Translations under genes and position numbers: made by a program
Source of the DNA: Tubulanus polymorphus
Taxonomy: Eukaryota > Nemertea > Palaeonemertea > Tubulaniformes > Tubulanidae
DNA: 64,000 nt
Direction of reading: 5' to 3'
NCBI RefSeq assembly: GCF_964204645.1
Contig: NC_134034.1
Coordinates: 14,079,962 to 14,143,961 of the forward strand
Shown here: positions 1 to 10,875 of the stretch, piece by piece
Layout: each line of letters opens with the position of its first letter
How positions within the stretch are numbered: the stretch's first letter is position 1
The notes under the pieces: generated by a model
Told to the model about the DNA's origin: nothing
Database searches by the model: none
What the model saw: the letters and a program-made list of their open reading frames with translations, nothing else

Positions 1-120
1 GAATAAAACATTCTAAAATTATTCCCAATTAATGAAACAATCAAATAATCTTATAAGTTGAATTGGTGACTCACAACACGTATTTAACCTAATAGTTTTT
101 TCAGCGGGGCACGGCTGAGA
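1..120. repeat. Module A, tail of a copy that begins outside the window
   Basis: This stretch aligns by eye with 6740-6872, 26240-26370 and 2950-3083, the 3' ends of other A copies. Shared landmarks are 'ggtgactcacaa' and 'tcagcggggc'. It shows that A was already tandem upstream of the window. No gene is seen. Confidence 0.7.
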
Positions 121-1545
121 GTATCGACAAGTTTTGTATTTCTGTAACAAATATCTGTGAAATTTTTTGCTCAAATATATTCATTCTGTTACTATATCGA
201 TGAAAATAAGTGTAGTTATTCATTTCAGTTTGAAATTCGGCTCTGTTTTGAGGAATTACTATTTTTCGAGACATCGAATCCATCACCTTGCCATCACCAT
301 GACAACGCACCAGTCAAAACAAACAACAATCATTCAGAAATGAAGCCCTGTAGATTCTTAAATTTCGTTTCAAGTTTCTTTATTTTGATTGAGTAGATTC
401 TGGATGATGCAAAGTTAACTAGACACTGGTTTTATCAAAATCATCTCTGGAAGACAGTGCCAATCCTGTAATAGTAACTCAGATATTGTGTTCCACTGCA
501 TTCAGATAAAAAAAAAGCTCAGACTCAACTTGAGAACTATTTTGTGTTTATCTAAAATGAATTTCACATTTATTTGACAATCAAGATATAAATTTCTAAA
601 TTTCCAATAGATGGCGTCTGTGATATACAGTTTAATCCAATACGAATACATATTCCTATTAATCCAATAATTTGGTGGTTCAGCAGAAATCCAATAGGTG
701 GCGATCATGTCGTAGTAACTATTCATCAGTATATATCAGACACCCTGGTTTATCCTCTGATCAGAATCACTGGGTTTGAACTTGGGACATTTCTTACAAA
801 TCCTCTAAACAGCATGAAACATCAGTCATTTAGAATCAATAATTCATTCACTTGACGCGCAGTCAATTTCAGGTGTAGACGTGTCGCAGGATCCTCCTCC
901 ATTAGACTGAAAATAAATCAAACAACATTCATTATAACATCATTAGAGCAATTCACAAAAATCATATCAAATATTCGATATAAATAAGAGTAACTAAACA
1001 AACCTGATCTAAACATCACCTTCTTTTGAGTAGAATAAACAAAACTCTAGCGTTACGCCTACATCTGAAATAATACAAAACACTGAAAATCATTATTTCT
1101 TCATCAGATAAAAAATGAAAACAGATTCAACAAGATTCAAAATGTTTTTAGTGCCAAGAATTTTCAGTGTTACAATCTTTTTTTCATACAAGACTTAACG
1201 GTAAATTGGTTCAGACTTAGAGCAGGGAACACTATATGAATTTATGCCCACACCGTCTGAAATTACAGATTTCACATTGAAATTTTCAGCATGTTCGTTG
1301 CTCAGCAGCAGGTGAATCGCACCATTCAAACATGTTTGATATTTCCACAGTAAATTTCATCGCAGCAAAATTTTTGTTTAGTCCCAAACACAGTAAATTG
1401 AGCCGCAATCTTTGACAAGCTTTCAAATCATGATGGCATCAATGATTTGAGAACGGCGCTGAAAACCTGCTTGGATTTTGGTTAACTCGGTTTTAAAACA
1501 CCACTGAAACTATTTAGTTTCTAGAGGTCTGTGATAAGGGCCTAA

Positions 1546-1970
1546 AGCTAGGGAAACACAAGCGTATTTTTTCGCCCGATTGCGACGATTAAATTCGCCG
1601 ACGAAATTATACGCCCGATATGAGCGGGCACACAAAGCGATCAAACCGAAATTCGGTCAGCGACTGGCACTAAGAGGGAGAGAGTTAACGAATCACATGA
1701 TATCAACAATGCATCCTATTGGCTGATAAAAATGGATCGCTCGGCGAAATTCGCTGAGTGCGGGCAGACGAGCGAATTTGCGGGCGATCCGATCGCCGGC
1801 GTAAATAATCGGCCGAAAATATCAAACATGTTTGATACGGGCGATTCGCCGGGCGATCGAGTCGGCCGACGAAATCGTCGTCGCCATGAGTGGCCACACG
1901 AGCGAATTTTTCGGGTGATTTATAAATTCGCCGCGATCGGGCGAAAAAATACGCTCGTGTGCCCCTACCT
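1546..1970. mobile_element. Non-autonomous DNA transposon (MITE), PIF/Harbinger-like, 425 bp
   Basis: It is absent from the same site in A2 and A3, where 'gggcctaagatatat' is uninterrupted. In A1 the TAA is duplicated on each side (1543-1545 and 1971-1973). The ends are inverted repeats of about 40 bp: 'agctagggaaacacaagcg' at the left and the complement of 'cgctcgtgtgcccctacct' at the right, both running into 'tattttttcgcccgat'. The interior is GC-rich, with repeated 'cgggcga/gcgaatt' words. It has no transposase. A 3-bp TWA target duplication is typical of PIF/Harbinger, so that assignment is an inference. The 186-residue open frame at 1732-2292 crosses the element end and is not a gene. 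Confidence 0.85.
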
Positions 1971-2170
1971 TAAGATATATCTACCTGAATTGAGGGATCA
2001 CTTGTTCACTTCATCGCCAAACAGTTATTCCGGCTTGAACTTCCTGCATGACTGCAGTTATTCAGTTGAGCATCACCCTGAAATAAACCTAGAAACCTGT
2101 CAGAGAAATCACTCTAAAATCCAGGGTATCCGCGGGGTCAAATGCTACATCTGTATTGATAGTAATCACA

Positions 2171-2267
2171 GGGACTTGACACAAAACGATTTCAACCCCA
2201 GTATCCTAGGTACTATATATAAAAAGACTGAGGATACTGGGGTCAAAATCCTTTTGTGTCAAGTCCC
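2171..2267. repeat. 37-bp-arm palindrome, orientation 1
   Basis: The arms 2171-2207 and 2231-2267 are near-perfect inverted copies ('gggacttgacacaaaa' and its complement) around a 23-nt A+T-rich centre. It is missing from A2 and present in A3 at 25399-25476 with its centre inverted. A ~30-bp phrase ('caaatgct.catctg.attgata') flanks it on both sides, as if duplicated on insertion. Confidence 0.85.
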
Positions 2268-2439
2268 TGCTCAAATGCTCCATCTGCATTGATAATAATA
2301 GTTTATATTAGGCCTCGATCCACACTTGATATTATTCATACATTTTACTATTTGTATCTTGAATGTCGGCCGACAGTTTTACACGCATCAGCTTGACATG
2401 GCGGTTAAACCCGAGTGTCTTATGTCCAACACACAGGAG

Positions 2440-2548
2440 CTTATCACAATTTGATGAAGGATGGACCACACCAGTATCCTTATATAGATAGGGATACTGG
2501 CAACTGGTGTCATCCAATCCATCCTCCCTCCGTCAAATTGTGACAAGC
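2440..2548. repeat. Imperfect palindrome, second foldback in A1
   Basis: The left arm runs from 'cacaatttgatgaagg' to 'ccagtatcc' and the right arm from 'ggatactgg' to 'gtcaaattgtg', around 'ttatatagatag'. The A3 counterpart spans about 25605-25835 and carries an extra 115-bp insert in its centre. A2 lacks it. Confidence 0.7.
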
Positions 2549-2749
2549 ACTTGTGGTCAGACACCTTTCCTTCTCGAATCACCTTCAACCGTACAAAAAA
2601 AGTATTCGATTCATAAGTAAATTTACCTACTGTATTTCAATGTTGAAATGGTTTGAAGACATTCTGTCGCTTCTTCGTTGAAAGAGAAGCTTCTAAATAT
2701 TTGAAGTGAAAATTGCAATTGATTCGTCCGCCATCATTCTTAAATGGGA

Positions 2750-2900
2750 CATACTCCACTTGGGAGGGCTAGTTCTGCAGTCCGCGCAGATCGAGGTCGA
2801 CTAGGACTCAGGGGTATTAGCGCTCCGGGCACCAACTAAAGAGTTCACGATAGTGCCCGCGGTAGACTTTAAATGCCGCTCCGAATTGATAGTTGCGGGA
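2750..2900 (+). other. Conserved GC-rich island of module A, possibly structured
   Basis: This is the best-conserved part of module A, with copies at 6548-6690 and 26039-26190. Two foldable elements are visible: an outer CTAGT/ACTAG pairing enclosing 'tctgc...gcaga' and 'tcga..tcga', and a 'gggcac...gtgccc' hairpin. The paralogues do not show compensatory changes: A2 has tcttc in place of tctgc, and A3 has ggacac in place of gggcac. An RNA role is therefore unsupported. A promoter, CpG-rich spacer or simply recent duplication are equally possible. Confidence 0.3.
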
Positions 2901-3083
2901 AATAAAACCACGAAATTAGGAATTTGTTGCGATTTCCGTGCAATAGTTCACTGAAGAATTATGTGAAAAATATTCCCAATAAAATACCGGTATTTCAAAC
3001 AAAGAAACTTAAAAACTTAAATCGGTGACTCACAATAGGTATTTCACTAGTTTATCAGCAGGGCGCGGCCGACAATATCGACT

Positions 3084-4639
3084 TAAGAATGAGATAAAAT
3101 TTCGTTTTCAAAAAAGACCAATAGAAAATTCCATCAACTACAGCAATAAAAAGCCAACACTGTTTTTTAAGTAATGCATTTATGGTCTAAAAAGCTAAAT
3201 GAATCAGTGATATTTTTATATGCGTTTGATACGTATTGGATAATCGGGTCAAATTTCCTACTTAAATCGGTGCAACTAACTGGTTTCAATCTGAACGGGA
3301 TAAATACGTCCAGACACAAACAGCGTCCGATTGACTGGGTGTAAAGCGGGACTCGACACTTCCCGGTTGGAGTAAACATCTAACAGGTGGTGCTCCGGTA
3401 GATTTTGTGAAACAGCTGATGACATTTTCATGATCTTTAGACGAGTTTGATCGCCGTTATACCGTCGCTGAATGGCACCTATTGTGAAAACTGATTATGA
3501 GCGAAGACCAAGTGATGCAATGACATTCAGTTGAAGTCAAACGACGAGAAGGGCTCTGAGACTGATTTGGACTTTACGAGAGGAATAAACTATTTTTTAG
3601 AAGGTATCAAGATGGATCTGGCACAGAGCCAAAGCCGGCAAACTGACTACTGAATTTTATTTCTGTGTTGTTGATAATCTCGCGAGACTAGCGCTAATAT
3701 ATGCTGTGTAAATCAAGGAAGAAAGACACTCTTAATATTTGGATGGATATATGAAAGCTGTGGGTACTGGAGTGTGTAATGGGTAGTGTAGTGTGATCTG
3801 AGTGCATTTGTGGCCAGCACACAGATCACATTGTTCATTGGGGTTTGGTCCAGGACTCGCGAGATTTTCAACAACACGGAAGTAACGTGTAATAAATGAT
3901 GACTTGAATTGCATGACTACCTACCACCCCTCATTGTTGTTGGAAAACTAAACGTTCGGCACTGACTAAAAATTAGTAATAACATTTTAGAAATGGCCAG
4001 AATTTTAACTTAGGTTCTATCTCATTTTTATTTTACAATTGCGATTGGTATAATTTTTTTTTAAACGGCCGTTAAGGCTTCATGTTTCGTCTGCAATTCA
4101 CTGCAAATAGTTACGCAACTACGCACATTTCAGTGTTTTTGGCAGCTGTACACTCAATCGGCACCGTTCGTGACTAGCTTCACTGCGGAATTATCATTAA
4201 TTAACATCGCCATATCACATCATCAACTTATATTGTGCCTTAAAACCCAACAGCCGAAATAATTGAAATGCACACATGATTTCTATCATTGAAAATTGAG
4301 AGAGTGGCCATGTTTGTGTTTATTGCTTCGCGTAAATCCCGCGCGGTGGCGCAACCGCGCGGAGTGGGGCCGATACGTCTAGTTTCGTTTTCGCGAGATT
4401 AGCAACAATCCGGAAATACCGGTAGTGCAACCTGATTTAGAAGGCCCGGCCCGGGGGCACAAGCTGCATTGATATTAATGAAAACAGGATACTTGACTGT
4501 TTTTAGAGTAAAAATACAGATATCTTTACTTAATCTATTCCTAGATTGATTCTGAAGAAGAGGAGAACACAAATAACAGTTTTCATCATCAACATCATCA
4601 TCCTCGTGCGGTCTGAAGTATCTAGAGGTCACCCAGACT
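3084..4639. other. Unique spacer between A1 and A2
   Basis: The A homology stops at 3083 and resumes near 4640 (weakly from about 4480). The 1.55 kb between contains a 221-bp foldback (3661-3881) and a related single arm near 4390-4416 ('cgcgagattagcaacaat'). No coding sequence, RNA gene or splice chain is seen. Confidence 0.6.
3661..3881. mobile_element. Foldback MITE, 221 bp, ~30-bp terminal inverted repeats
   Basis: The left end 'ttctgtgttgttgataatct' matches the complement of the right end 'agattttcaacaacacggaa', and both arms include CGCGAG. No clear target duplication is seen and there is no coding capacity. Superfamily is undetermined. Confidence 0.7.
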
Positions 4640-6872
4640 CAACACCCTTTCATATCATTCGAGGTCAAGTTCTATATTTTTGTAAAAAATTTGTACGAAA
4701 TATTTTGCTCAAATAAACTCATTTTGTAATCAAATCAACGAAAATAAGTGTAGTTATTCATATTTCAGGATGAAATTTGGCTCTGTTTTCAGGAATGACT
4801 ATTTTTCCAGATATCGGATCCAGAATTTCACTTTGCCATCACCATGACAACGCAGCAATCAAAACAAACAACAATCATTCAGAAATGAAGCCCAGTAGAT
4901 TCTAAAATTTGGTTTCAAGTTTCTTTATTTTGGTTGAGTAGATTCTGAATGATGCAAAGTTTACCAGAGACACTGGTTTTACCAAAATCATCTCTGGAAG
5001 ACAGTGCCAATCCTGGAAGGGTTTTAACAGTCACTCAGATATTGTGTTCCACTGCATTCAGATCAAACCAACAGTTCAAACTCAATTTGAGAACTATTTT
5101 GTGTTTATCTAAAATAAATTCCACGTTTATTTTGACACTCAAGATATAAATTTCTAAATTTCCAATAGATGGCAGCTGTGATTCCAATAATTAGGTGGTT
5201 CAGCAGAAATCCAATAGGTGGCGTTCATGTAGTAACAATTCATCAGCATATATCAGACACCCTGGTTTATCATCTGATCAGAATCACTGGGATCGAATTT
5301 TGGACATCCCTACAAATCCTCTAATAAGCATGAAACATCACAGTCATTTAGAATCAATAATTCATTCATTTGACTCGCACTCAATTTCAGGTGTAGACGT
5401 GTCGCAGGTTTCAGTTATTGAGGTCCTCCTCCATTAGACTGAAAATAAATCAAACAACATTCATTATAACATCATTAGAGCAATTCACAAAAATCATAGT
5501 AAATATTCGATATAAATAAGAGTAACTAAACGAACCTGATCTAAACATCATCTTCTTTTGAGTAGAATAAACAAAACTCTAGCGTTACGCCTACATCTGA
5601 AATAATACAAAACACTGAAAATCATTATTTCTTCATCAGATAAAAAATGAAAACAGATTCAACTAGATTCAAAATGCTTTTAGTGCCAAGAATTTGTTAC
5701 AATTTTTTTTTCATACAAGACTTAAAGGTAAATTGGTTCAGACTTAGAGCAGGGAACACTATATGAATTTATTCCCACACCGTCTGAAATTACAGATTTC
5801 ACATTGAAATTTGCAGCGTGTTCGTTGCTCAGCAGCAGGTGAATCGCACCATTCAAAAATGTTTGATATTTCCAAAGTAAATTTTTTCGCAGCAAATATT
5901 TTTGCAAAGTTCCAAACACGGTAAATTGAGCCGAAATCTTTGAAATATGTTGGCATCAATGATTTGAGAACGGCGCTGAAAACCTACTTGGACTTTGGTT
6001 AACTCGGTTTTAAAACACCACTGAAACTGGTTTCTAGAGTGTGATTAGGGCCTAAGATATATCTACCTGAATTGAGGGATCACTTGTTCGCTTCATCGCC
6101 AAACAGTCATTACGGCTGGAACTTCCTGATGACTGCAGTTATTTAGTAGAGCATCACCCTGAAATAAACATAGAAACCTGTCAGAGAAAGCACTCTAAAA
6201 TCCAGGGTATCCACCCCGGGGTCAAATTCTTTATCTGTCTTGATAGTAATGGTTTATACTAGGCCTAGATCCACTCTTTATGTTATTGATACTTTTTACT
6301 GAATGATGGTTTTACAGCACGCATCAGTGAATAGGGATTGCTGCTGCTCGTGGGGTTAAACCGGAGTGTTTTATGTCGCTCTCCATCTCGAATCACCTTC
6401 ATACATCACAAGTATTCGATTCATAAGTAAATTTACTTACTGTATTTCAATGTTGAAATGGTTTGAAGACATTCGGTCGCTTCTGCGTTGAAAGAGAAGC
6501 TTCTAAATATTTCTAGTGAGCATTGATTCGTCCGCCATCATTCTTAAATGGGACATACTCCACTTGGGAGGGCTAGCTCTTCAGTCCGCGCAGATCGAGG
6601 TCGACTAGGACTTAGCGCTCCGGGCACCAACTAAAGAGCTCACGGTAGTGCCCGCGGTAGACTTTACATGCCGCTCCGAATTGATAGTTGCGGGAAATAA
6701 TACCACGAAATTAGGAATTTGTTGCAATTTCCGTGCAATAGTTCACAGAAAAATTATGTGAAAAATATTCCCAATAAAATACCGGTATTTCAAACAAAGA
6801 AACTTAAAAACTTAAATCGGTGACTCACAATAGGTATTTCACCTAGTTTATCAGCGGGGCGCGGCCGACATC
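4640..6872. repeat. Module A copy 2 (A2)
   Basis: A2 is the shortest A copy (2.2 kb) because it lacks the MITE and both palindromes of A1, giving the empty sites. The block at about 4690-6050 (from 'ttttgctcaaataaactc' through 'ttaactcggttttaaaac') aligns well with A1 180-1500 and A3 23880-25160. The 80-residue + frame at 5195-5437 shares its C-terminal half with one in A3 (24384-24593), but A1 has a deletion there. Confidence 0.8.
5759..5959 (-). pseudogene. Small Cys-containing frame of module A, unidentified
   Basis: A 66-residue minus-strand frame aligns with A3 24858-25079 and with the broken A1 copy (1286-1360, ends at TGA). The shared core reads like 'EISN.FEWCDSPAAEQRT', followed by a Cys-rich tail 'CKFQCEICNFRRCGNKFI' whose C-x2-C pair recalls the start of a zinc finger, but no partner His residues follow. 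The N-terminal parts differ between copies because of small indels. There is a possible splice acceptor ('tgtaatttcag') inside the tail. Family not recognised; it may be a remnant exon or chance. Confidence 0.2.
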
Positions 6873-7205
6873 GACAAATTCTATATTTCTGTGATGAATA
6901 TCTATGAAGTATTTTGCTCAAATAAACTCATTTCATTATCGTATCGATGAAAATAAGTGTAGTTATTCATTTCAGTATGAAATTTGGCTCTGCTTTGAGG
7001 AATTACTATTTTTCCAGACATCGGATCCAGAATATCACCTTACCATCACCATGACAACGCACCAGTCAAAACAAACAACAATCATTCAGAAATGAAGCCC
7101 TGTAGATTCTAAAATTTGGTTTCAAGTTTATTTATTTTGGTTGAGTAGATTCTGAATGATGCAAAGTTTACTAGAGACACTGGTTTTATCAAAATCATCT
7201 CTGGA
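6873..7205. repeat. Module A partial copy joining unit U1
   Basis: It begins like A1 ('gacatcgacaaattctatatttc') and stops at about 7205, where unit U sequence ('aaatatagataaattttgct') takes over. It is nearly identical to 26371-26700, whose partial copy runs on to 26855. Confidence 0.75.
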
Positions 7206-7284
7206 GTAAATATAGATAAATTTTGCTGTAAGTCGTGTGTGCGTTATTCAATCATTTTTCGAGAAACAACCTAGAATAGTCCTG

Positions 7285-7765
7285 GGTTCGAACTCGGGAC
7301 ACCCCTGTACATCATCTAATCAGCATCAGGACAACTTGGACCACCACTGTGTTCGAGCCCGGGACACCCCTGTACATCCTATATTCAGCATCGGGACCTC
7401 TCTGAATCAGTATCAGTAATTATTTTTAAGATATCAACATTTTACCGTACGGTGCTGCCTCTATGCCCATCGGTAGCGGGATTTTCATACACTAACGTTA
7501 GTCAACTCTGGCAAGAAAGGGTAACTGGGTATAACTGGACAGCACGACGATTGCGGAGTTGACTTCAGTTAGTGTATGGAAATCCCGCTAACGATGAGCA
7601 TAGCGGCAGCACCGTACGGTCGGGACATCCTCTATCCAGCATCAGGGCAACTTGGACCACTACTGGGTTCGAACCCGTGACACCCCTGTACATCCTCTAT
7701 TCAGTATCAAGACCACTCTGAACCAGTATCAGTAATTACTTGGTTCGAACGCGGGACACCCCGTA
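7285..7765 (+). repeat. ~80-bp tandem repeats with tRNA B-box-like phrase
   Basis: Repeated units contain 'gttcgaacccgggacacccc', then 'tgtacatcctctattcagca', then 'ctctgaaccagtatcagtaa'. The GTTCGAACCC core resembles a Pol III B box, but no cloverleaf can be drawn, so these are probably tRNA-SINE debris amplified in tandem. Paralogues are at 19860-20450, 42430-42920 and 54600-55220. A 177-bp foldback MITE interrupts the array. Confidence 0.7.
7444..7620. mobile_element. Foldback MITE, 177 bp
   Basis: Both ends are 'accgtacggtgctgcc', and the arms of about 70 bp ('gctcatcg.tagcgggatt' ... 'gtcaactctggca') are near-complete inverted copies around a short centre. It occupies the same position in U2' (20114-20291), U3 (42601-42778) and U4 (54757-54934), so it was present before the units multiplied. 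A diverged single arm of the family lies in each unit near 8985-9030 ('gttcagtgctgcccctatga'). Confidence 0.85.
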
Positions 7766-7770
7766 CCCAT

Positions 7771-7984
7771 TATGATGCGATTAGACACGTGTTCGATGGT
7801 CGTCTTCATTTAGAAGATGAATTTAATTGTGAAACATGGTCATATCCAGGAATGTTGAAACCCGGCGATCAATGTCTAGAGCGATTTCAACCTAGAGCGA
7901 TTTCACCCACCCCGAGTGCTACTTGATAAAAGTTCCTGTTTATCAAGTTTAATCGTAATCGGTCCATTGGGTCAAGAGATATAG
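7771..7984 (+). pseudogene. Last-exon remnant of an unidentified membrane protein, copy 1
   Basis: The frame starting 'DAIRHVF' is readable to 'ETWSYPG.LKPGDQCL', then jumps to 'ERF.P' because the membrane-spanning part present in U3 and U4 is deleted between two 'ctagagcg/gtctcg' sites. The downstream tail (to about 8150) keeps the 3'UTR with AATAAA signals at about 8105 and 8138. See the longest copy at 55224-55685. Confidence 0.55.
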
Positions 7985-8280
7985 ATATTTATCCAAAGCG
8001 ACACCTATGGAAAAGAGTGGAAATTGTTGCATACCAACCGTAAAATAGATATTGTGGTTTTTATATATATTGAATAATGTCACCAACTCTTTTATTCATT
8101 TAGAAATAAACTACTGTATTGAGCGAAGTATCTTTTAAATAAAGTGGCCTCTAAGGATAAAGCAAATATATGTGTTCAAAATATATAAGTTAGTATAGAA
8201 TCTATTGACCAAAAAACAACCCGAGTCAAACAGATGATCATCGTACTACAAATACCTCGCTGGGCCAAAAATTAGCCCCA

Positions 8281-8396
8281 ACCTGAGGCGCTAACCCTAA
8301 CCCTAGATCGACGGTAACCCTAACCCTAGCAGGACTCGAACCTGCGAACTCCAGCATGCCAGCCGAGCACGCTAACCACTAGACCGCTGAGTTCTA
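8281..8396 (-). mobile_element. tRNA-derived SINE head with telomere-like tail
   Basis: On the minus strand the order is 'gaactcagcggtctagtggt', an A-box-like TGGTTAGCGTGC, and a B box GGTTCGAGTCC, followed by two pairs of 'agggtt' repeats. Copies are at 21121-21226, 27860-27966, 43661-43764, 55901-56009 and 56862-56959. Position downstream of the same last exon in every unit shows it was carried by the duplication. A genuine tRNA is unlikely because stems are imperfect and copies vary in the anticodon region. Confidence 0.75.
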
Positions 8397-8429
8397 GTGG
8401 CTGATTAAGTTTGTCAATACGTGTGGTCA

Positions 8430-8495
8430 GTGTGGTACAAGGCCAACACTAGGGTTTCTGCGTTTATCAAACAGGCCAACACTCGCGTCAGTGTT
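8430..8495 (+). repeat. 33-bp minisatellite, two copies
   Basis: The unit begins 'gccaacactagggtttctgc' and continues 'gtttattaaacag'. It has two copies here, about six to seven in U3 (43808-44018), two at 56056-56135 and three at 57003-57090 in U4. Being a multiple of three it gives an in-frame peptide repeat in U3, but there is no start context or splice evidence. Confidence 0.8.
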
Positions 8496-9640
8496 TGTTT
8501 CTTGGTAATTGCCTTTTTAGTGCCCTGGGGCCAGTTCCATGGGTGATGGCTTAGGAGGTGAATCTAAGCTTTTCTCATATCGGTATTTGTACATAACTCA
8601 ATCGTGAACGTCTTTCTGTATTCCAAGACTGATTCTATTGGCTGATACAGTCAAACTAAATCGTTTAATCCGCATCGGCTTAATCCGAATTTTGGTCTAA
8701 TCCGGATAATATTTACAGTCAATTTAATCATTCATATACACGAAAATGACTTTTAAATCCGGATTTGCCGCAAAACGGATGAATTTTGTTGGTTCCAATG
8801 ATCGGAATTAGGGAGATTCTATCATACCATTTACTCTCCTTATATAAAGCTCTAATGTTGGTAGAGTTATTAATTTCTAACAAACTAGTGTTGAGTGATG
8901 AATGAAATTTGACTTAAGAAAATTCTGTATTCCTCACATGCCACAGTAAAATAGCAAGACTGCATCAAATTACAACCGTTCAGTGCTGCCCCTATGAATA
9001 ACGATAGCGGAATTTCTGTGAACTAAAGTAGTAATCCACGGGCCTTTGATCCAAGAGCGTGGTTTTCATTAGAATAAATTCTTTGAATATTGCGTAGAAT
9101 ATAAAAATCCAATATAATCGAAAAGAAGCCGAGACCTGCAATCGACTGGTTGCCATTTCTACTTGCGAATGCAGGTGGCGGTGACCAGTCTAGCGGCGGG
9201 AATCCCAATCTGAGGTACGCTATGACGCAATATCAAAATGGCGTGCTTTACCATAACACGAAATTAAGCAAAAACCTCACCTAAACATTGCCACCCTCCT
9301 TCCCGACCCCTGAAATCAGTATTTCAATATTTGGTAAGTGTTTGTAACATTGGTTTAAATGGCGAAAAATATTCCATCTCAGATATTGTGGTAAATCAAA
9401 TTATTTCAGAGGTACATCCTACAAACGGTGCACTTGGACTGGGAGGCGCTCAGTCAAGCATAACGTCATTCCATCCTGATATATCTAGACCACGATGGGC
9501 TTCACCTCGCTGTTTTGTGATGAATTTGTTCTAAAATGATTCCATCGACTGATTTAATCAAGCAGTGAAAACAGTGTAAGTTTATTTCATCTGTCGCTAA
9601 ACCGATATTAATCACCACAGCAGTCCAAACGTGTCGGACA
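8496..9640. other. Unit U intermodule sequence, no supported gene
   Basis: It is conserved in U2'' (32880-33960), U3 (44030-45105) and U4 (57090-58170). A minus-strand frame (88 residues in U2'', U3 and U4: 33273-33539, 44410-44676, 57479-57745) is shortened in U1 to 61. A plus frame ending 'GAQSSI.SFHPDIS' and 'RWASPRC' is kept in all four (9331-9534, 33678-33860, 44794-45006, 57861-58064). These are recent paralogues with indels upstream of the plus frame, so conservation is not proof of coding. A possible donor 'gtaagtg' is at 9335 and an acceptor 'ttatttcag' at about 9400. Confidence 0.4.
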
Positions 9641-9644
9641 CCAA

Positions 9645-9986
9645 CATCCTCCCATGGGAGGGATTCCAACCTGATGACATTGCTCGCTACACTCAGCCAC
9701 GGTACGAACCCCTGCCACACTAGACCGGGTGCGCAGGTACATGCGCAGCTTTACCGCGCGAAATCTTGCAGCACCAAACAGATTGCTCGTTAATCGCTGA
9801 GGTAAATTTCTCGGAAGAACTATAAATGGGAAAACCCGGGCTAAAATAAAACTGAATTTCTGATTGGCTATTAATGACATCATCTAAGCTGCGCGTGTAG
9901 CTGCTGCGCACTCGGTCTAGTGTGGCAGGGTTTCCTATCGTGGCAATCTGGATGCCATCAGGTTTGAGTCCATGCCGCGGGAGGAT
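9645..9986. repeat. Inverted pair of tRNA-like SINE heads
   Basis: The left arm (9645-9734) on the minus strand has 'ccgtggctgagtgtagc' (A-box-like) and 'ggttggaatccctcccatgg'. The right arm (9905-9986) on the plus strand has 'cggtctagtgtggcaggg' and the B-box-like 'ggtttgagtcc'. The arms are imperfect inverted copies around about 170 bp. The U2'', U3 and U4 versions are at 33970-34314, 45111-45454 and 58175-58516, where B boxes read GGTTCGAGTCC. Confidence 0.75.
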
Positions 9987-10332
9987 GGATGCCTCTACTT
10001 GCCTCCATTCGTCTGTGATATTGATGATGATGATCTTCATTGGTTTCAGAAACAGATAATATTTAAACTGTTCGTTTTTTCATTACCTTTTTGTTTATAT
10101 TTCATGTTGAACTCTAGATGCAAAACCTAAACTGTGGATAGAAAAACCCCGTGAATAAATGAACTGCAGATTGGAGCGAACAATCTAATTTGTAAGTTTG
10201 AATTTTAGATTTGATATTTCTGCAGTTATTTCTAAGGAAAGAAAACAATCTTAGATTTGTCTATTATAGGTATCACTTCAACATGTTCAAAGGGAATTTT
10301 GATTCAGCACAGGAAAACAAGAATCACTCTAA

Positions 10333-10530
10333 GATTCAGCACAGGACAACAAGGAATCAGTGTTTCACAATCACACTTTTTTGATTTAGCGCCGGACATC
10401 GGGAATCACTCCTGGATTCAGCACAGGACAACAAGGAATCAGTGTTTCACAATCACACTTTTTTGATTTAGCGCCGGACATCGGGAATCACTCTTGGATT
10501 CAGCATGACATCAGGAATCACTATAGCCTA
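10333..10530 (+). repeat. 82-bp tandem repeat, ~2.4 copies
   Basis: Units start 'gattcagcacaggacaacaa' at 10333, 10415 and 10497, the last ending in a shorter 'cagcatgacatcaggaatca' form. Paralogues at 34620-34850, 45766-46000 and 58829-58975 have different copy numbers. 82 is not a multiple of three, so overlapping frames here are not conserved proteins. Confidence 0.8.
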
Positions 10531-10875
10531 TGTGGAAATTCAAGATAAGTAACATTAATCTTTATTTATCAGTTGTTGAATTGATTTTAAGGGACCAATT
10601 TTATATTGTTTGTTATAAACCATGTTTTGAAATGAAATCTCAGAAACCTGTTGCATTTATTCAATCATTTCAAATTTCTTTGGAGAATATTTGACTATAA
10701 TCAGTTCATGATTGGGATTGTTATTTCATTAAGCGGGTTTACAGGTTTTCTAAATTGTGGTCAACTCAAATGTTATTTTTAATCAATATGAAACTGGTTC
10801 CTGATGTCAATAATACAACTGTTATCAATCATGTTCCTTCGTGAGAATCAGATCATGTGTATCTTGAGAGTTAGA

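Larger units (their letters stand above)
121..3083. repeat. Module A copy 1 (A1)
   Basis: The copy is about 3 kb and is paralogous to 4640-6872 (A2) and 23651-26370 (A3). It is longer because it carries a 425-bp MITE at 1546-1970 and two palindromes at 2171-2267 and 2440-2548. Near 720-900 it holds a tRNA-B-box-like phrase ('gggtttgaacttgggac') related to the B repeats of unit U, so the two modules share an ancestral repeat. On the minus strand at 1286-1360 it keeps a remnant of a short Cys-containing frame that is longer in A2 and A3; here it ends at a TGA. No intact gene of ordinary length is visible. Confidence 0.8.

Noticed and set aside
1732-2292. 186-residue frame
   Set aside because: It starts inside the 425-bp MITE, crosses its end and runs into a palindrome; A2 and A3 lack it.
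8290-8330. Interstitial telomere or chromosome end
   Set aside because: Only two to four TTAGGG-type units, always attached to the SINE.
8320-8396. Functional tRNA gene
   Set aside because: A and B boxes are present, but the acceptor and anticodon stems do not pair convincingly and copies vary, so a SINE is more likely.
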